A DNA stretch of 22,856 nucleotides from NCBI GenBank assembly GCA_038254525.1, contig JBBSGC010000016.1, positions 1 to 22,856 on the forward strand, written 5' to 3'. The position numbers and the translations under genes were made by a program. The stretch's first letter is position 1. The number at the start of each line of letters is the position of its first letter. Below the pieces are notes generated by a model. The model saw only the letters and a list, made by a program, of their open reading frames with translations. It searched no databases and was not told where the DNA came from. Positions 14,663 to 20,963 of the stretch are shown in pieces. Source of the DNA: JBBSGC01 sp038254525. Lineage in GTDB: Bacteria > Actinomycetota > Actinomycetes > Propionibacteriales > Nocardioidaceae.

Positions 14663-14926
14663 ATGCCAGAACAGGAACCCAACCAGCCTGCCCACCGCCC
14701 CACGGTTGCTGACGTCGACCCGTCGGTGCTGGCCGTCGACTCGCTTCCCGACGAGACGCGAATGCACGGCAACGCCGACGAGACCGAAGCCATTCAGAGC
14801 AACAGCGGGGACCTCATGCCGGTCGCGGGCGAACACGGAGACCACGTCGATGGCCGGCTCGACGACGGGCCCGTGCAAGAGGTCGAGGACACCGGTGAAA
14901 CCGGCGAGGATGGACAGGAAGGGTGA
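14663..14926 (+). CDS. Small acidic hypothetical protein
   Basis: An 87-residue protein, strongly acidic and polar, with no hydrophobic segment and probably largely disordered. Notable stretches are VDPSVLAVDSLPDETRMHGNADE, EAIQSNSGDLMPVAGEHGDHVDG and a Glu/Asp/Gly-rich tail ending EDTGETGEDGQEG. No family is recognised, and no function is proposed. Support for it being real is an excellent TAGGAG (14653-14658) four bases before the ATG, normal codon bias and an isolated position between repeat arrays. The frame extends upstream to 14612 without a better start. Confidence 0.6.
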   Translation: MPEQEPNQPAHRPTVADVDPSVLAVDSLPDETRMHGNADETEAIQSNSGDLMPVAGEHGDHVDGRLDDGPVQEVEDTGETGEDGQEG

Positions 14927-14965
14927 CGCGCCCGGGCTGCGCAGTCTCGACGCAGCCAGACGCCG

Positions 14966-14990
14966 ATGGCGCAAGCGTGAGCGCCGCCAT
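14966..14990 (+). terminator. Candidate terminator hairpin after the small acidic ORF
   Basis: ATGGCGC (14966-14972) and GCGCC-gc-CAT (14981-14990) can pair across an 8-nt loop with a two-base bulge, 40 nt after the stop codon. No T-tract follows; the repeat array starts three bases later. Confidence 0.35.
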
Positions 14991-14992
14991 AG

Positions 14993-15080
14993 CCAAGAAC
15001 TCGCGGATCGGCAGCCGCTAAGCCGCGGATCGGCGGTCAACAACTCGCGGATCGGTGGGTGGGAACTCACGGATGGGCCG
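14993..15080 (-). repeat. Tandem array 4: four 22-bp units, inverted relative to array 3
   Basis: Four units of exactly 22 bp start at 14993, 15015, 15037 and 15059, with the core AACTCGCGGATCGG or AACTCACGGATGGG; the second is the most diverged. On the minus strand they read like CCGTGAGTT, opposite to array 3. A GGTCGG-rich stretch (about 15087-15150) follows with no gene in it. The array lies in the convergent gap before the GNR-rich membrane protein. Confidence 0.9.
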
Positions 15081-15164
15081 GCGCCGTCGGTCGGTTCCGG
15101 CGCCGGCGGTCGGTTCCTGTGCGGTCGGCGCGGTCGGCGCGGTCGGTGTCGGGCACCGGTGACC

Positions 15165-15557
15165 TCAGCTGTTGGGGTGGTTGCGGCCGCGACGCTGCGG
15201 GTCGTCCTCCGTGCCGCGACCGGACCGGCGGTTGCCGCCCCGCCGTCCGTCGGCCTGGCCCGCGTTGCGGCCGCCGCGCTGTGGGTCCGCGGCTTGCTGA
15301 TCGTCCACGGCCGGGGTGTCCGTCGACTTGGCAGAGCCGCGGTTGCCCAGGCTGACGTTTCCGGCCCGGTTCCCGACGCCCCGGTTCCCGACGCCCCGGT
15401 TGCCGGTCGTCCCGGTGCCCATCGTGCCCGGACGACCGCGTCGGCCCTGGCCCGTAGCTGTGCTGCTGTCAGAGCGGTTGCGCAGCACGGCCACGATGAT
15501 CGCGATCACCACGATGACGGCGATGCCGATGATGATCCACAGCCAGATCTTGTCCAT
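15165..15557 (-). CDS. Single-pass membrane protein with GNR/RG-rich basic tail
   Basis: A 130-residue protein that opens with one hydrophobic helix, IWLWIIIGIAVIVVIAIIVAVL (about residues 4-25), directly followed by RNR. The rest is low-complexity and basic: GNRGVGNRGVGNR repeats, then GGRNAGQADGRRGGNRRSGRG and a short tail. The short N-terminal anchor followed by positive charge predicts an N-out, C-in orientation with a disordered cytosolic tail, which could bind nucleic acid, lipid or acidic protein; this is inference. ATG 15557 has a clear AAGGAG. It starts 43 nt after the ChaB gene on the same strand and may share its transcript. No family is recognised. Confidence 0.68.
   Translation of the reverse strand: MDKIWLWIIIGIAVIVVIAIIVAVLRNRSDSSTATGQGRRGRPGTMGTGTTGNRGVGNRGVGNRAGNVSLGNRGSAKSTDTPAVDDQQAADPQRGGRNAGQADGRRGGNRRSGRGTEDDPQRRGRNHPNS
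15368..15397. repeat. 15-bp tandem duplication within the GNR-rich gene
   Basis: GGTTCCCGACGCCCC occurs twice in direct succession (15368-15382, 15383-15397), followed by a partial third copy. The unit is a multiple of three and encodes the repeated GNRGV of the membrane protein's tail, so it is a site of likely length variation. Confidence 0.85.
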
Positions 15558-15600
15558 GACTACTCCTTCACGTTGCCTGCGGCGCCGGCCGGCGCTGTGC

Positions 15601-16005
15601 TCAGTCTCTCGCCTTACGCGTCTCACGCTCGTTGGCGCGCTGCAGCGCCTCGACCAGCTCGTCCTTGCTCATGCGCGACCGTCCGGGCACGTCTAGTCGC
15701 TTCGCCAGGTCGTACAGGTGCTTCTTCGAGGCGTTGGCGTCCACGCCGCCGGCGGTCTCCCGCGGGCGTCCCGGGTCGGACACCGTTCGCTCGGCCTGCG
15801 GGTCGGAGGGTCCGGATTCGACCTTGGGCTCCCAGTGGTCGCCAACCTTCTCGAACTGGTGCTTCAGCGCGGCGAACGCGGTGCGGTGCGCTCGCTCGCC
15901 CTCGCCGTAGGTCTTGACCGCCGAGTCGTGGGTGGCGCTCCAGATCTCCTGCGCCCGTCTAGGCGAACGCTGCAGGGTGGACGGCAGCTCCTCGGGTGCC
16001 GGCAT
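15601..16005 (-). CDS. ChaB-domain protein with C-terminal Rho-N/SAP-like segment
   Basis: A 134-residue protein. Residues about 5-60, ELPSTLQRSPRRAQEIWSATHDSAVKTYGEGERAHRTAFAALKHQFEKVGDHW, match the ChaB family, small proteins first named from a putative cation transport regulator and of unsettled function. The C-terminal part, KKHLYDLAKRLDVPGRSRMSKDELVEALQRA, looks like a Rho N-terminal or SAP-type helical module that often binds nucleic acid. A charged linker joins them. ATG 16005 follows a very good GGGAGGTGAG. It is upstream of the GNR-rich membrane gene and divergent from the Rv1155-like gene. Confidence 0.85.
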   Translation of the reverse strand: MPAPEELPSTLQRSPRRAQEIWSATHDSAVKTYGEGERAHRTAFAALKHQFEKVGDHWEPKVESGPSDPQAERTVSDPGRPRETAGGVDANASKKHLYDLAKRLDVPGRSRMSKDELVEALQRANERETRKARD

Positions 16006-16077
16006 CGGCTCACCTCCCGCTTCGGCTTGAACCCAGCGCCCGGGTGCCCGCTCGCGCCAAACACATGCCCCCGGCCC

Positions 16078-16094
16078 ATGATGGACCACATCAT
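16078..16094. promoter_or_regulatory. Inverted repeat, possible operator, before the Rv1155-like gene
   Basis: ATGATG-GACCA-CATCAT is a perfect 6-bp inverted repeat with a 5-nt centre, ending about 16 nt before the ATG at 16111 in the divergent gap (16006-16110) with the ChaB gene. It could bind a dimeric regulator or form a small leader hairpin. Confidence 0.4.
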
Positions 16095-16110
16095 CGAGGG
16101 AGGGGAGCCC

Positions 16111-16551
16111 ATGAGCAACGACGGGACCGACGAGGCACTGCTCGGGCTGATCGCCGATCACCAACGGGGGGTGCTGGCAACGATCCGCCGCGACGGCAGG
16201 CCACAGCTCTCCAACGTCAACTACGCGTACGACCGGGACGCCCGGATGATCGGGGTCTCGATCACCGACGACCGGGCCAAGACCCGCAACCTGCGGCGGG
16301 ACCCGAGGGCCAGCTTCCACGTCACCACCGCCGACGGCTGGGCCTACGCCGTCGCTGACGGCACCGCGGAGCTCACCCCGGTCGCCCAGCAGCCCGACGA
16401 CGCGCCGGTCGAGGAGCTCGTCGAGCTGTTCCGGGCCGTGCAGGGGGAGCACGACGACTGGGACGACTACCGAGCCGCCATGGTGCGCGACAAACGGCTG
16501 GTGCTGCGTCTTGCGGTGGATCGCGTCTACGGGATGCCTCGACGCTCTTGA
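16111..16551 (+). CDS. Rv1155-like F420/flavin-binding PPOX-class protein
   Basis: A 146-residue split-barrel protein of the flavin/deazaflavin oxidoreductase superfamily. Segments GVLATIRRDGRPQLSNVNYAYD, GVSITDDRAKTRNLRRDPRASFHV, DGWAYAVADGTAELTP and GEHDDWDDYRAAMVRDKRLVLRL are very close to what I recall of mycobacterial Rv1155, an F420-binding protein. It is therefore likely to use F420, although FMN cannot be excluded from sequence alone, and the substrate is unknown. ATG 16111 has AGGGGAG before it; an in-frame ATG at 16081 lacks one. The stop overlaps or abuts the next gene, so they are translationally coupled. Confidence 0.88.
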   Translation: MSNDGTDEALLGLIADHQRGVLATIRRDGRPQLSNVNYAYDRDARMIGVSITDDRAKTRNLRRDPRASFHVTTADGWAYAVADGTAELTPVAQQPDDAPVEELVELFRAVQGEHDDWDDYRAAMVRDKRLVLRLAVDRVYGMPRRS

Positions 16552-16559
16552 GCGCAGCC

Positions 16560-16943
16560 ATGGGGTCGAGCCGAGCGGGCATCGTCGCGGCAGTCCTCAG
16601 CGGTGCGCCGTCGACTCTCTACGCTTTGGCCTCCGGGCGCGACCCGGCTGAGGCGACCCTTGCGGCCGGGTCCATCCTGCTGCCCCGCGAGCAGCGGATT
16701 GGACCCCTGCTGGCGACCGGTCTGTGCGTCCACGTGTCACTGTCTCTCGGCTGGGCAGCGGTGCTGGACCGGTTGCTCCCGGCTCCGGCCCGGCTGCGCT
16801 CTGCCGCCATCGCCGGGCTGTTGATCGCCGGCCTGGATCTGGGCATCATCGGCCGCCGGTTCCCGCGGATACGCCGACTGCCCGTGCTTCCCCAGCTGGC
16901 CGACCATGTCGCGTATGCGCTCGTGGTGGCTGCGCTGACCTGA
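16560..16943 (+). CDS. Small integral membrane protein
   Basis: About 127 residues from ATG 16560; a TTG at 16548 would overlap the preceding stop by two bases and add four residues. Hydrophobic segments include AGIVAAVLSGAPSTLYAL, IGPLLATGLCVHVSLSLGWAAVL, AAIAGLLIAGLDLGII and LADHVAYALVVAALT, giving about four membrane passes with a basic loop GRRFPRIRR. No family or function is assigned. It follows the Rv1155-like gene with almost no gap and ends just before a strong hairpin, so the two probably form a transcription unit. Confidence 0.72.
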   Translation: MGSSRAGIVAAVLSGAPSTLYALASGRDPAEATLAAGSILLPREQRIGPLLATGLCVHVSLSLGWAAVLDRLLPAPARLRSAAIAGLLIAGLDLGIIGRRFPRIRRLPVLPQLADHVAYALVVAALT

Positions 16944-16956
16944 TCGGGCACAGCAC

Positions 16957-16985
16957 GAGGGGCGCCGCGCTTGTGCGGCGCCCTC
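16957..16985. terminator. Strong bidirectional hairpin between convergent genes
   Basis: GGGCGCCGC (16960-16968) pairs perfectly with GCGGCGCCC (16975-16983) across a GCTTGT loop. GA/TC and G/C pairs extend it if one G bulges. It stands between the membrane gene (ends 16943) and the convergent Asp-box gene (ends 17025). No T-tract is present, as is common in high-GC actinobacteria. Confidence 0.75.
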
Positions 16986-17024
16986 GGCGACTTGTGTCGG
17001 GTCAGGTGAGCTCGACCATCGAGG

Positions 17025-18884
17025 TCACGGGGTCATGGCGGCTCCGAAGATGTCCTGGTCCAGCCCGCCGGCGTTGGGGCACATGTCGATGCTCCACACT
17101 CCGTTGGCGTCCTGCGTGCGGCACTGGTGGACGTCGAACCCCTTCCCGCCGAGATAGCGCGGGTCGTCGCCCGGCCGGACCTGCCGGGTGTCGGTCCAGG
17201 TTCCGTAAGCGAAGCCGCCCACACTCGACACGTAGTTGTAGTCGCCGTGGAACGGCACCTGGCGGTCGCCGAACATCTCGTAGTTGGGCATCTGGCGCTG
17301 CGTCGACAACCGGGTCTGTGTCCACGTCCGGCCGCCGTTGCTCGACGACGCGCCGTAGGTGTCCAGGCCCTTCGACGGCAGGTGGTAGCCGTACGCGTCC
17401 TTCGTGGTCCGGTCGCCCGGCGGGTTCTGGACGCTGTAACCGGGGTCGTTACGGCTGTCATGCCAGATCGCGAACAGCTTGCCGCCGTCGGCGTTGATGT
17501 CGGGGAAGAACTGGTGCCCCCGCTGGACCGGCGCCAGCAGCCGCGCCTGGGACCAGGTCCGGCCACCGTCGGTGCTCTTCTTGAAGAAGATGGCACCCTG
17601 GCCGACCATCAGCGTGCCGTCGGCGGCCACTGGAGCTGTGTTGTAGGTCGACGTCGACGGCACCTCGGTCTTCGGCTTGACGGCGTCGTAGACCAGATAG
17701 ACCGTGTTGGGGTCGCCCTTGGGGTCGGCGGTGATGTGCGGCTGGCTGGCGTGCCGGAAGAACACGAAGCCGCTCTGGCACGAGAACGGGCCGGAGCCGC
17801 AGTCGCGCGCGTCGCCGGCCGAGGTCTGCTCGGCCTCGGACGCCGGGCCGTCGGCGTTCTTGAACGCCTGCTCGTGCGCCTGGATGGCAGCAGTCGGGCT
17901 GCCGTAGCTGTCGGCGGCATCGAAGCCGTCGAACTCCGCCGCCACCCGTGGCTTGGTGAAGTGCCTGCCGCCGTCGGTCGACTTGACGTACAGCATCGCG
18001 TCATGACCGGTGGCCCGGCTGCCGACGGTGCCGTTCCAGACGATGTAGACGGTGCCGTCGCTGGTCACCGTCACGTCCGCGAACTGGTTGCCCTTGGAAC
18101 CCTCGGAGATCCGCGTCGGGTTGCTGAAGGTCGCTCCGTGGTCGGTGGAGCGGACGAACTTGATCTCGTTGTTGCCCGAGCCCTGGAAGACACTGAACGC
18201 GGCGTACACGTTGCCCTGGTAGGGGCTGTTGACCCCGCGGTCGACCTCGATCGCGGTCTTGTCGTTGAAGACGCCGCTGGTGGCCGGCGTGCCGCGGGCG
18301 ACGACGACCGTGCGCACGTAGTGGGTCGCGTGCCGGTCGTAGGTCGCCACCCACACGGCGCCGTTCTGCGGTCGGGACCGGTTGAAGGCGTTGCCCATGT
18401 AGTAGAGGCGGCCGTTGAGGTCCCACGCCTGCACGGGGTCACCCGCGTTGCCGATGCCCATGCGGTGCAGGGGGCTGGCAAGACCCGCGGGCGAGGTGTC
18501 GGTGGGATAGCCGGGCAGCAGCGAGTCGGTCCAGGTCTGGCCCCGGTCGCTCGAGCGGTAGAAGCCGGCCCAGGTGCCACCGGCCAGCTCGACGGTGCAG
18601 TAGTCGTTGGAGCCCGACGTCACCACGCGCGGCCGGCTCGGGTCGACCGCGGACGTGGGCTCGTCCTGCTGACGGCGGTTGGTGCCGCAGCCAGAGATCG
18701 CGTCGCCGGGCGTGATCGAGGCGCCGTTGGCCTTGACGTAGGGGGTGTCGACCGTCACCGGCTGGTCGCCGCCTGAGGTGACCGCGCCGGCGGGGAACGC
18801 TGCCAGGGAGGCCGCACCGAGGGCGGTGGCCGCCAGCAGGCGTACGCTTGGTCGTCGCAGGGAAGCGTGGGAAGAACGGGTCAT
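17025..18884 (-). CDS. Secreted Asp-box (BNR/sialidase-like) beta-propeller protein
   Basis: A 619-residue secreted protein. The N-terminus has a basic segment, a hydrophobic core (LLAATALGAASLAAF) and AGA cleavage region near residue 34, a Sec signal peptide. The mature part carries five Asp-box motifs of the form S-x-D-x-G-x-x-W/F: SSDRGQTW, STDHGATF, STDGGRHF, STDGGRTW and SSNGGRTW, spaced as in sialidase-type propellers. Several paired cysteines (for example in GDARDCGSGPFSCQSG) suit an extracellular location. No sialidase catalytic arginine triad can be pointed to, so binding or another hydrolase role is equally possible. ATG 18884 has AGGAG at good spacing. The gene stands alone, with a hairpin in its leader. 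Confidence 0.85.
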   Translation of the reverse strand: MTRSSHASLRRPSVRLLAATALGAASLAAFPAGAVTSGGDQPVTVDTPYVKANGASITPGDAISGCGTNRRQQDEPTSAVDPSRPRVVTSGSNDYCTVELAGGTWAGFYRSSDRGQTWTDSLLPGYPTDTSPAGLASPLHRMGIGNAGDPVQAWDLNGRLYYMGNAFNRSRPQNGAVWVATYDRHATHYVRTVVVARGTPATSGVFNDKTAIEVDRGVNSPYQGNVYAAFSVFQGSGNNEIKFVRSTDHGATFSNPTRISEGSKGNQFADVTVTSDGTVYIVWNGTVGSRATGHDAMLYVKSTDGGRHFTKPRVAAEFDGFDAADSYGSPTAAIQAHEQAFKNADGPASEAEQTSAGDARDCGSGPFSCQSGFVFFRHASQPHITADPKGDPNTVYLVYDAVKPKTEVPSTSTYNTAPVAADGTLMVGQGAIFFKKSTDGGRTWSQARLLAPVQRGHQFFPDINADGGKLFAIWHDSRNDPGYSVQNPPGDRTTKDAYGYHLPSKGLDTYGASSSNGGRTWTQTRLSTQRQMPNYEMFGDRQVPFHGDYNYVSSVGGFAYGTWTDTRQVRPGDDPRYLGGKGFDVHQCRTQDANGVWSIDMCPNAGGLDQDIFGAAMTP

Positions 18885-18909
18885 GAAGCGACTCCTGACA
18901 TCGCATGAC

Positions 18910-18929
18910 GCGGGTGCCGAGGCACCCGC
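18910..18929 (-). promoter_or_regulatory. Perfect hairpin in the leader of the Asp-box protein gene
   Basis: GCGGGTGCC-GA-GGCACCCGC is a 9-bp perfect inverted repeat about 26 nt upstream of the ATG at 18884, between the candidate promoter and the ribosome binding site. In RNA the two central bases plus one pair form the loop. It may stabilise the transcript, attenuate it, or be an operator. Confidence 0.45.
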
Positions 18930-18957
18930 CGAGCCTCCGGGGGTAGGACTCTCGCCG

Positions 18958-18986
18958 ACCCTAGGCTGGCTGGTCTTACCACGTAA
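18958..18986 (-). promoter_or_regulatory. Candidate promoter of the Asp-box protein gene
   Basis: On the minus strand TTACGT (18986-18981) and TAGGGT (18963-18958) are 17 nt apart, the preferred spacing. Transcription would start near 18951, giving a leader of about 67 nt that includes the hairpin at 18910-18929. Confidence 0.4.
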
Positions 18987-19090
18987 CCCCTGACGCCGCG
19001 AAAACTCACAGCGTGACCAGCCGCTGACGCGTCGTCGTCCACCCAGCGCCGCTCGCACATGGGTGCACCTATGCTGAGGCGTTTCCGGTC

Positions 19091-19099
19091 AAGGAGGTG
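19091..19099 (+). promoter_or_regulatory. Strong ribosome binding site deciding the GH3 start
   Basis: AAGGAGGTG is a near-perfect complement of the 16S rRNA 3' end, seven bases before a TTG at 19107 that is in frame with the GH3 protein. Upstream ATGs (19059, 19071) have no such site. A TATGCT box at 19070-19075 could be the -10 element of a short leader, which would make those ATGs untranscribed. Confidence 0.65.
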
Positions 19100-19106
19100 G
19101 CGACCC

Positions 19107-20273
19107 TTGCGTGCTCACGGGCCGTCGTTCGCGATGTCGCTCGTCCTCGGCCTCATCCTCGGTGGAGGCGGGTCACCAGATCCGACGACCGCTGTCCCGG
19201 CCCCGACCGGGGTGGTCTCCAACGGGTGTGCCGGGCGGGTTCTGGCCAGGTTGAGCCTGCCGCAGCAGGTCGGACAGCTGATCGTGGCCGGCGTGAGCAG
19301 CACGGCGCCGACCTCCGCGCAGCTGCGCGTGATCCGTCGCCACCACCTCGCCGGCGCCATCTTGACCGGGGCGAGCTACCGGGGTGTCACGGCGACCCGA
19401 CGGGTCACCCGGCGGCTGCAGGCGCAGGTGAGCGCCACGACGACGGGTCGAGTGCGGCTGTGGACCGCCGTCGACCAGGAGGGCGGCAACGTGCAGGTGC
19501 TGCGCGGACCGGGCTTCTCCGACATCCCGACCGCCCTGGACCAGGGCAGACTCGCCGCCGACACCCTGCGCAGCCGGGCGAACCGATGGGGGAGCCAGCT
19601 GCGGAAGGCCGGCATCAACCTCGACCTCGCGCCCGTACTGGACACGGTGCCGGCAAGGTTGGGCACCGACAACTCGCCGATCGGCTTCTACTACCGCGAG
19701 TACGGGCACCGGCCGGTCCGCGTCGCCCGGCACGGGGCCGCCTTCCGCGACGGCATGCAGGCGGCTGGTGTGCAGAACGTGGCCAAGCACTTCCCGGGCC
19801 TGGGCCGGGTTCGCGACAACACCGACACGACGGCGTACGTGCTCGACCGGATCACCACCCGACACGACGGCTACCTGCGCCCCTTCCGGAGGGCGGTCGC
19901 CGATGGGATCCCGGTCGTCATGGTCTCCTCCGCCCACTACGCGAAGATCGACCGCCGGCATGTGGCCGCGTTCTCGACAACAGTCATGCGCGGCATGCTG
20001 CGTCACGACCTCGGGTTCGGTGGCGTGATCATGTCCGACGACCTGGGCGCGGCGGCGGCCGTCCAGGCCGTCCCGGTCGGCCTTCGCGCGGTTCGCTTCA
20101 TCAGCTCCGGCGGAACCGTCGTGCTCACCGTGGACGCCTCGACGGTGCCGGCGATGTCCTCCGCGGTGCTGCGGCGGGCCCGACAGGACTCGTCGTTCCG
20201 CGCGCTGGTCAGTGCCAATGCGCTGAGGGTGCTGCGGGTCAAGCGGCAAATGGGGCTCCTGCCCTGCGGCTAG
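19107..20273 (+). CDS. Glycoside hydrolase family 3 protein, NagZ-like, exported or anchored
   Basis: A 388-residue GH3 N-terminal (TIM barrel) protein related to beta-N-acetylhexosaminidases that trim peptidoglycan fragments. From TTG 19107 it has an N-terminal hydrophobic segment (about 8-23) acting as signal or anchor, then LARLSLPQQVGQLIVAGV, VDQEGGNVQVL (about 122-132), NLDLAPVLD, KHFPGLG (227-233) and GVIMSDDLGA with Asp311/312 as the expected nucleophile position. NagZ enzymes normally read KHFPGHG followed by DSH; here it is PGLG and NTDT, so the usual histidine acid/base element is not seen. Activity may differ or be lost. Its stop TAG shares the CTAG tetranucleotide with the stop of the convergent neighbour. 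Confidence 0.85.
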   Translation: MRAHGPSFAMSLVLGLILGGGGSPDPTTAVPAPTGVVSNGCAGRVLARLSLPQQVGQLIVAGVSSTAPTSAQLRVIRRHHLAGAILTGASYRGVTATRRVTRRLQAQVSATTTGRVRLWTAVDQEGGNVQVLRGPGFSDIPTALDQGRLAADTLRSRANRWGSQLRKAGINLDLAPVLDTVPARLGTDNSPIGFYYREYGHRPVRVARHGAAFRDGMQAAGVQNVAKHFPGLGRVRDNTDTTAYVLDRITTRHDGYLRPFRRAVADGIPVVMVSSAHYAKIDRRHVAAFSTTVMRGMLRHDLGFGGVIMSDDLGAAAAVQAVPVGLRAVRFISSGGTVVLTVDASTVPAMSSAVLRRARQDSSFRALVSANALRVLRVKRQMGLLPCG

Positions 20274-20896
20274 CTCCCACGGGTGCGCAGGCCGAGCCGC
20301 CGCAGCTCCAGCGCCGCCAGCGCCTCGATCATCTGCGGGTCGCGAGCGCGCCACCCGGCGGCCGGGTCACGGGGCAGCTGCGCCAGCACGGCCACGGGTT
20401 GCCGGGCCAGCGCCCGGAACGCGAACACGTCGAGGCCGGCCCCGGTGTCGCGCAGTTGTTGGGCGACGGCGGCGCGCCGCCCGAACCGAAGCCGGTTCGG
20501 CAGCCACAGCGCGAGCACCAACAGGGCAGGGACGCCACCTGCGACCCAACCGAGCGTGGTCGCCAGGGTGGCAACCGCGTGCTGCTGCTGAATCCCGGCG
20601 GCCTGGATCGAGCGCGCGGCTTCGCTGGCCTGGTCGAGTGGCACCCGCAACGAGTCGCCGACGTACGGCACGTTTCCGGCGGCCGAGCCGGCGTCACTCA
20701 TGCGCGAGGACAGGTCAGCGCCTGCGGACTCCAGCGACCGACCAGGACCGGCCAGCTGCGAGGTCACGTCATGAACGCCGGTGCCCAGCAGGTAGCACAG
20801 CACCAGCGCCAGTGCGGCGATGGCGTCGGCCGCGATCTGCAGCTTGCGGCGAAATGGGGTCTCGGCGTACCAAAGCAGACTCGGGCGCAGACTCAT
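20270..20896 (-). CDS. Two-helix membrane protein of unknown function
   Basis: A 208-residue protein. After a short N-terminal cytosolic part (SLRPSLLWYAETPFRRKLQ) comes a first membrane helix (about 21-40). A roughly 65-residue, serine/alanine/glycine-rich loop with amphipathic helical character follows (SLESAGADLSSRMSDAGSAAGN...), then a second helix (GWVAGGVPALLVLALWLP, about 115-132). A basic C-terminal domain ends the protein (LRFGRRAAVAQQLRDTG...LELRRLGLRTRG). The loop is probably extracytoplasmic and the tail cytosolic. No family is recognised. Divergent from the Ser/Thr kinase across 67 nt; a functional link is possible but not shown. The end overlaps the GH3 stop by four bases. Confidence 0.75.
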   Translation of the reverse strand: MSLRPSLLWYAETPFRRKLQIAADAIAALALVLCYLLGTGVHDVTSQLAGPGRSLESAGADLSSRMSDAGSAAGNVPYVGDSLRVPLDQASEAARSIQAAGIQQQHAVATLATTLGWVAGGVPALLVLALWLPNRLRFGRRAAVAQQLRDTGAGLDVFAFRALARQPVAVLAQLPRDPAAGWRARDPQMIEALAALELRRLGLRTRGS

Positions 20897-20963
20897 GGCT
20901 CAGGTTTACCCGATCCACGCCGGCGCGTGTCGGCAGCGAGGGCACCGGGTACGGGGGGCGGCC

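Noticed and set aside
14464..14793. N-terminal extension of the metallophosphoesterase
   Set aside because: It reads through array 3 and antisense to the small acidic ORF; the family N-terminus fits ATG 14463.
17127..18776. 549-codon open frame antisense to the Asp-box protein
   Set aside because: Composition is typical of third-position GC shadowing; the minus strand has a signal peptide and five Asp-boxes.
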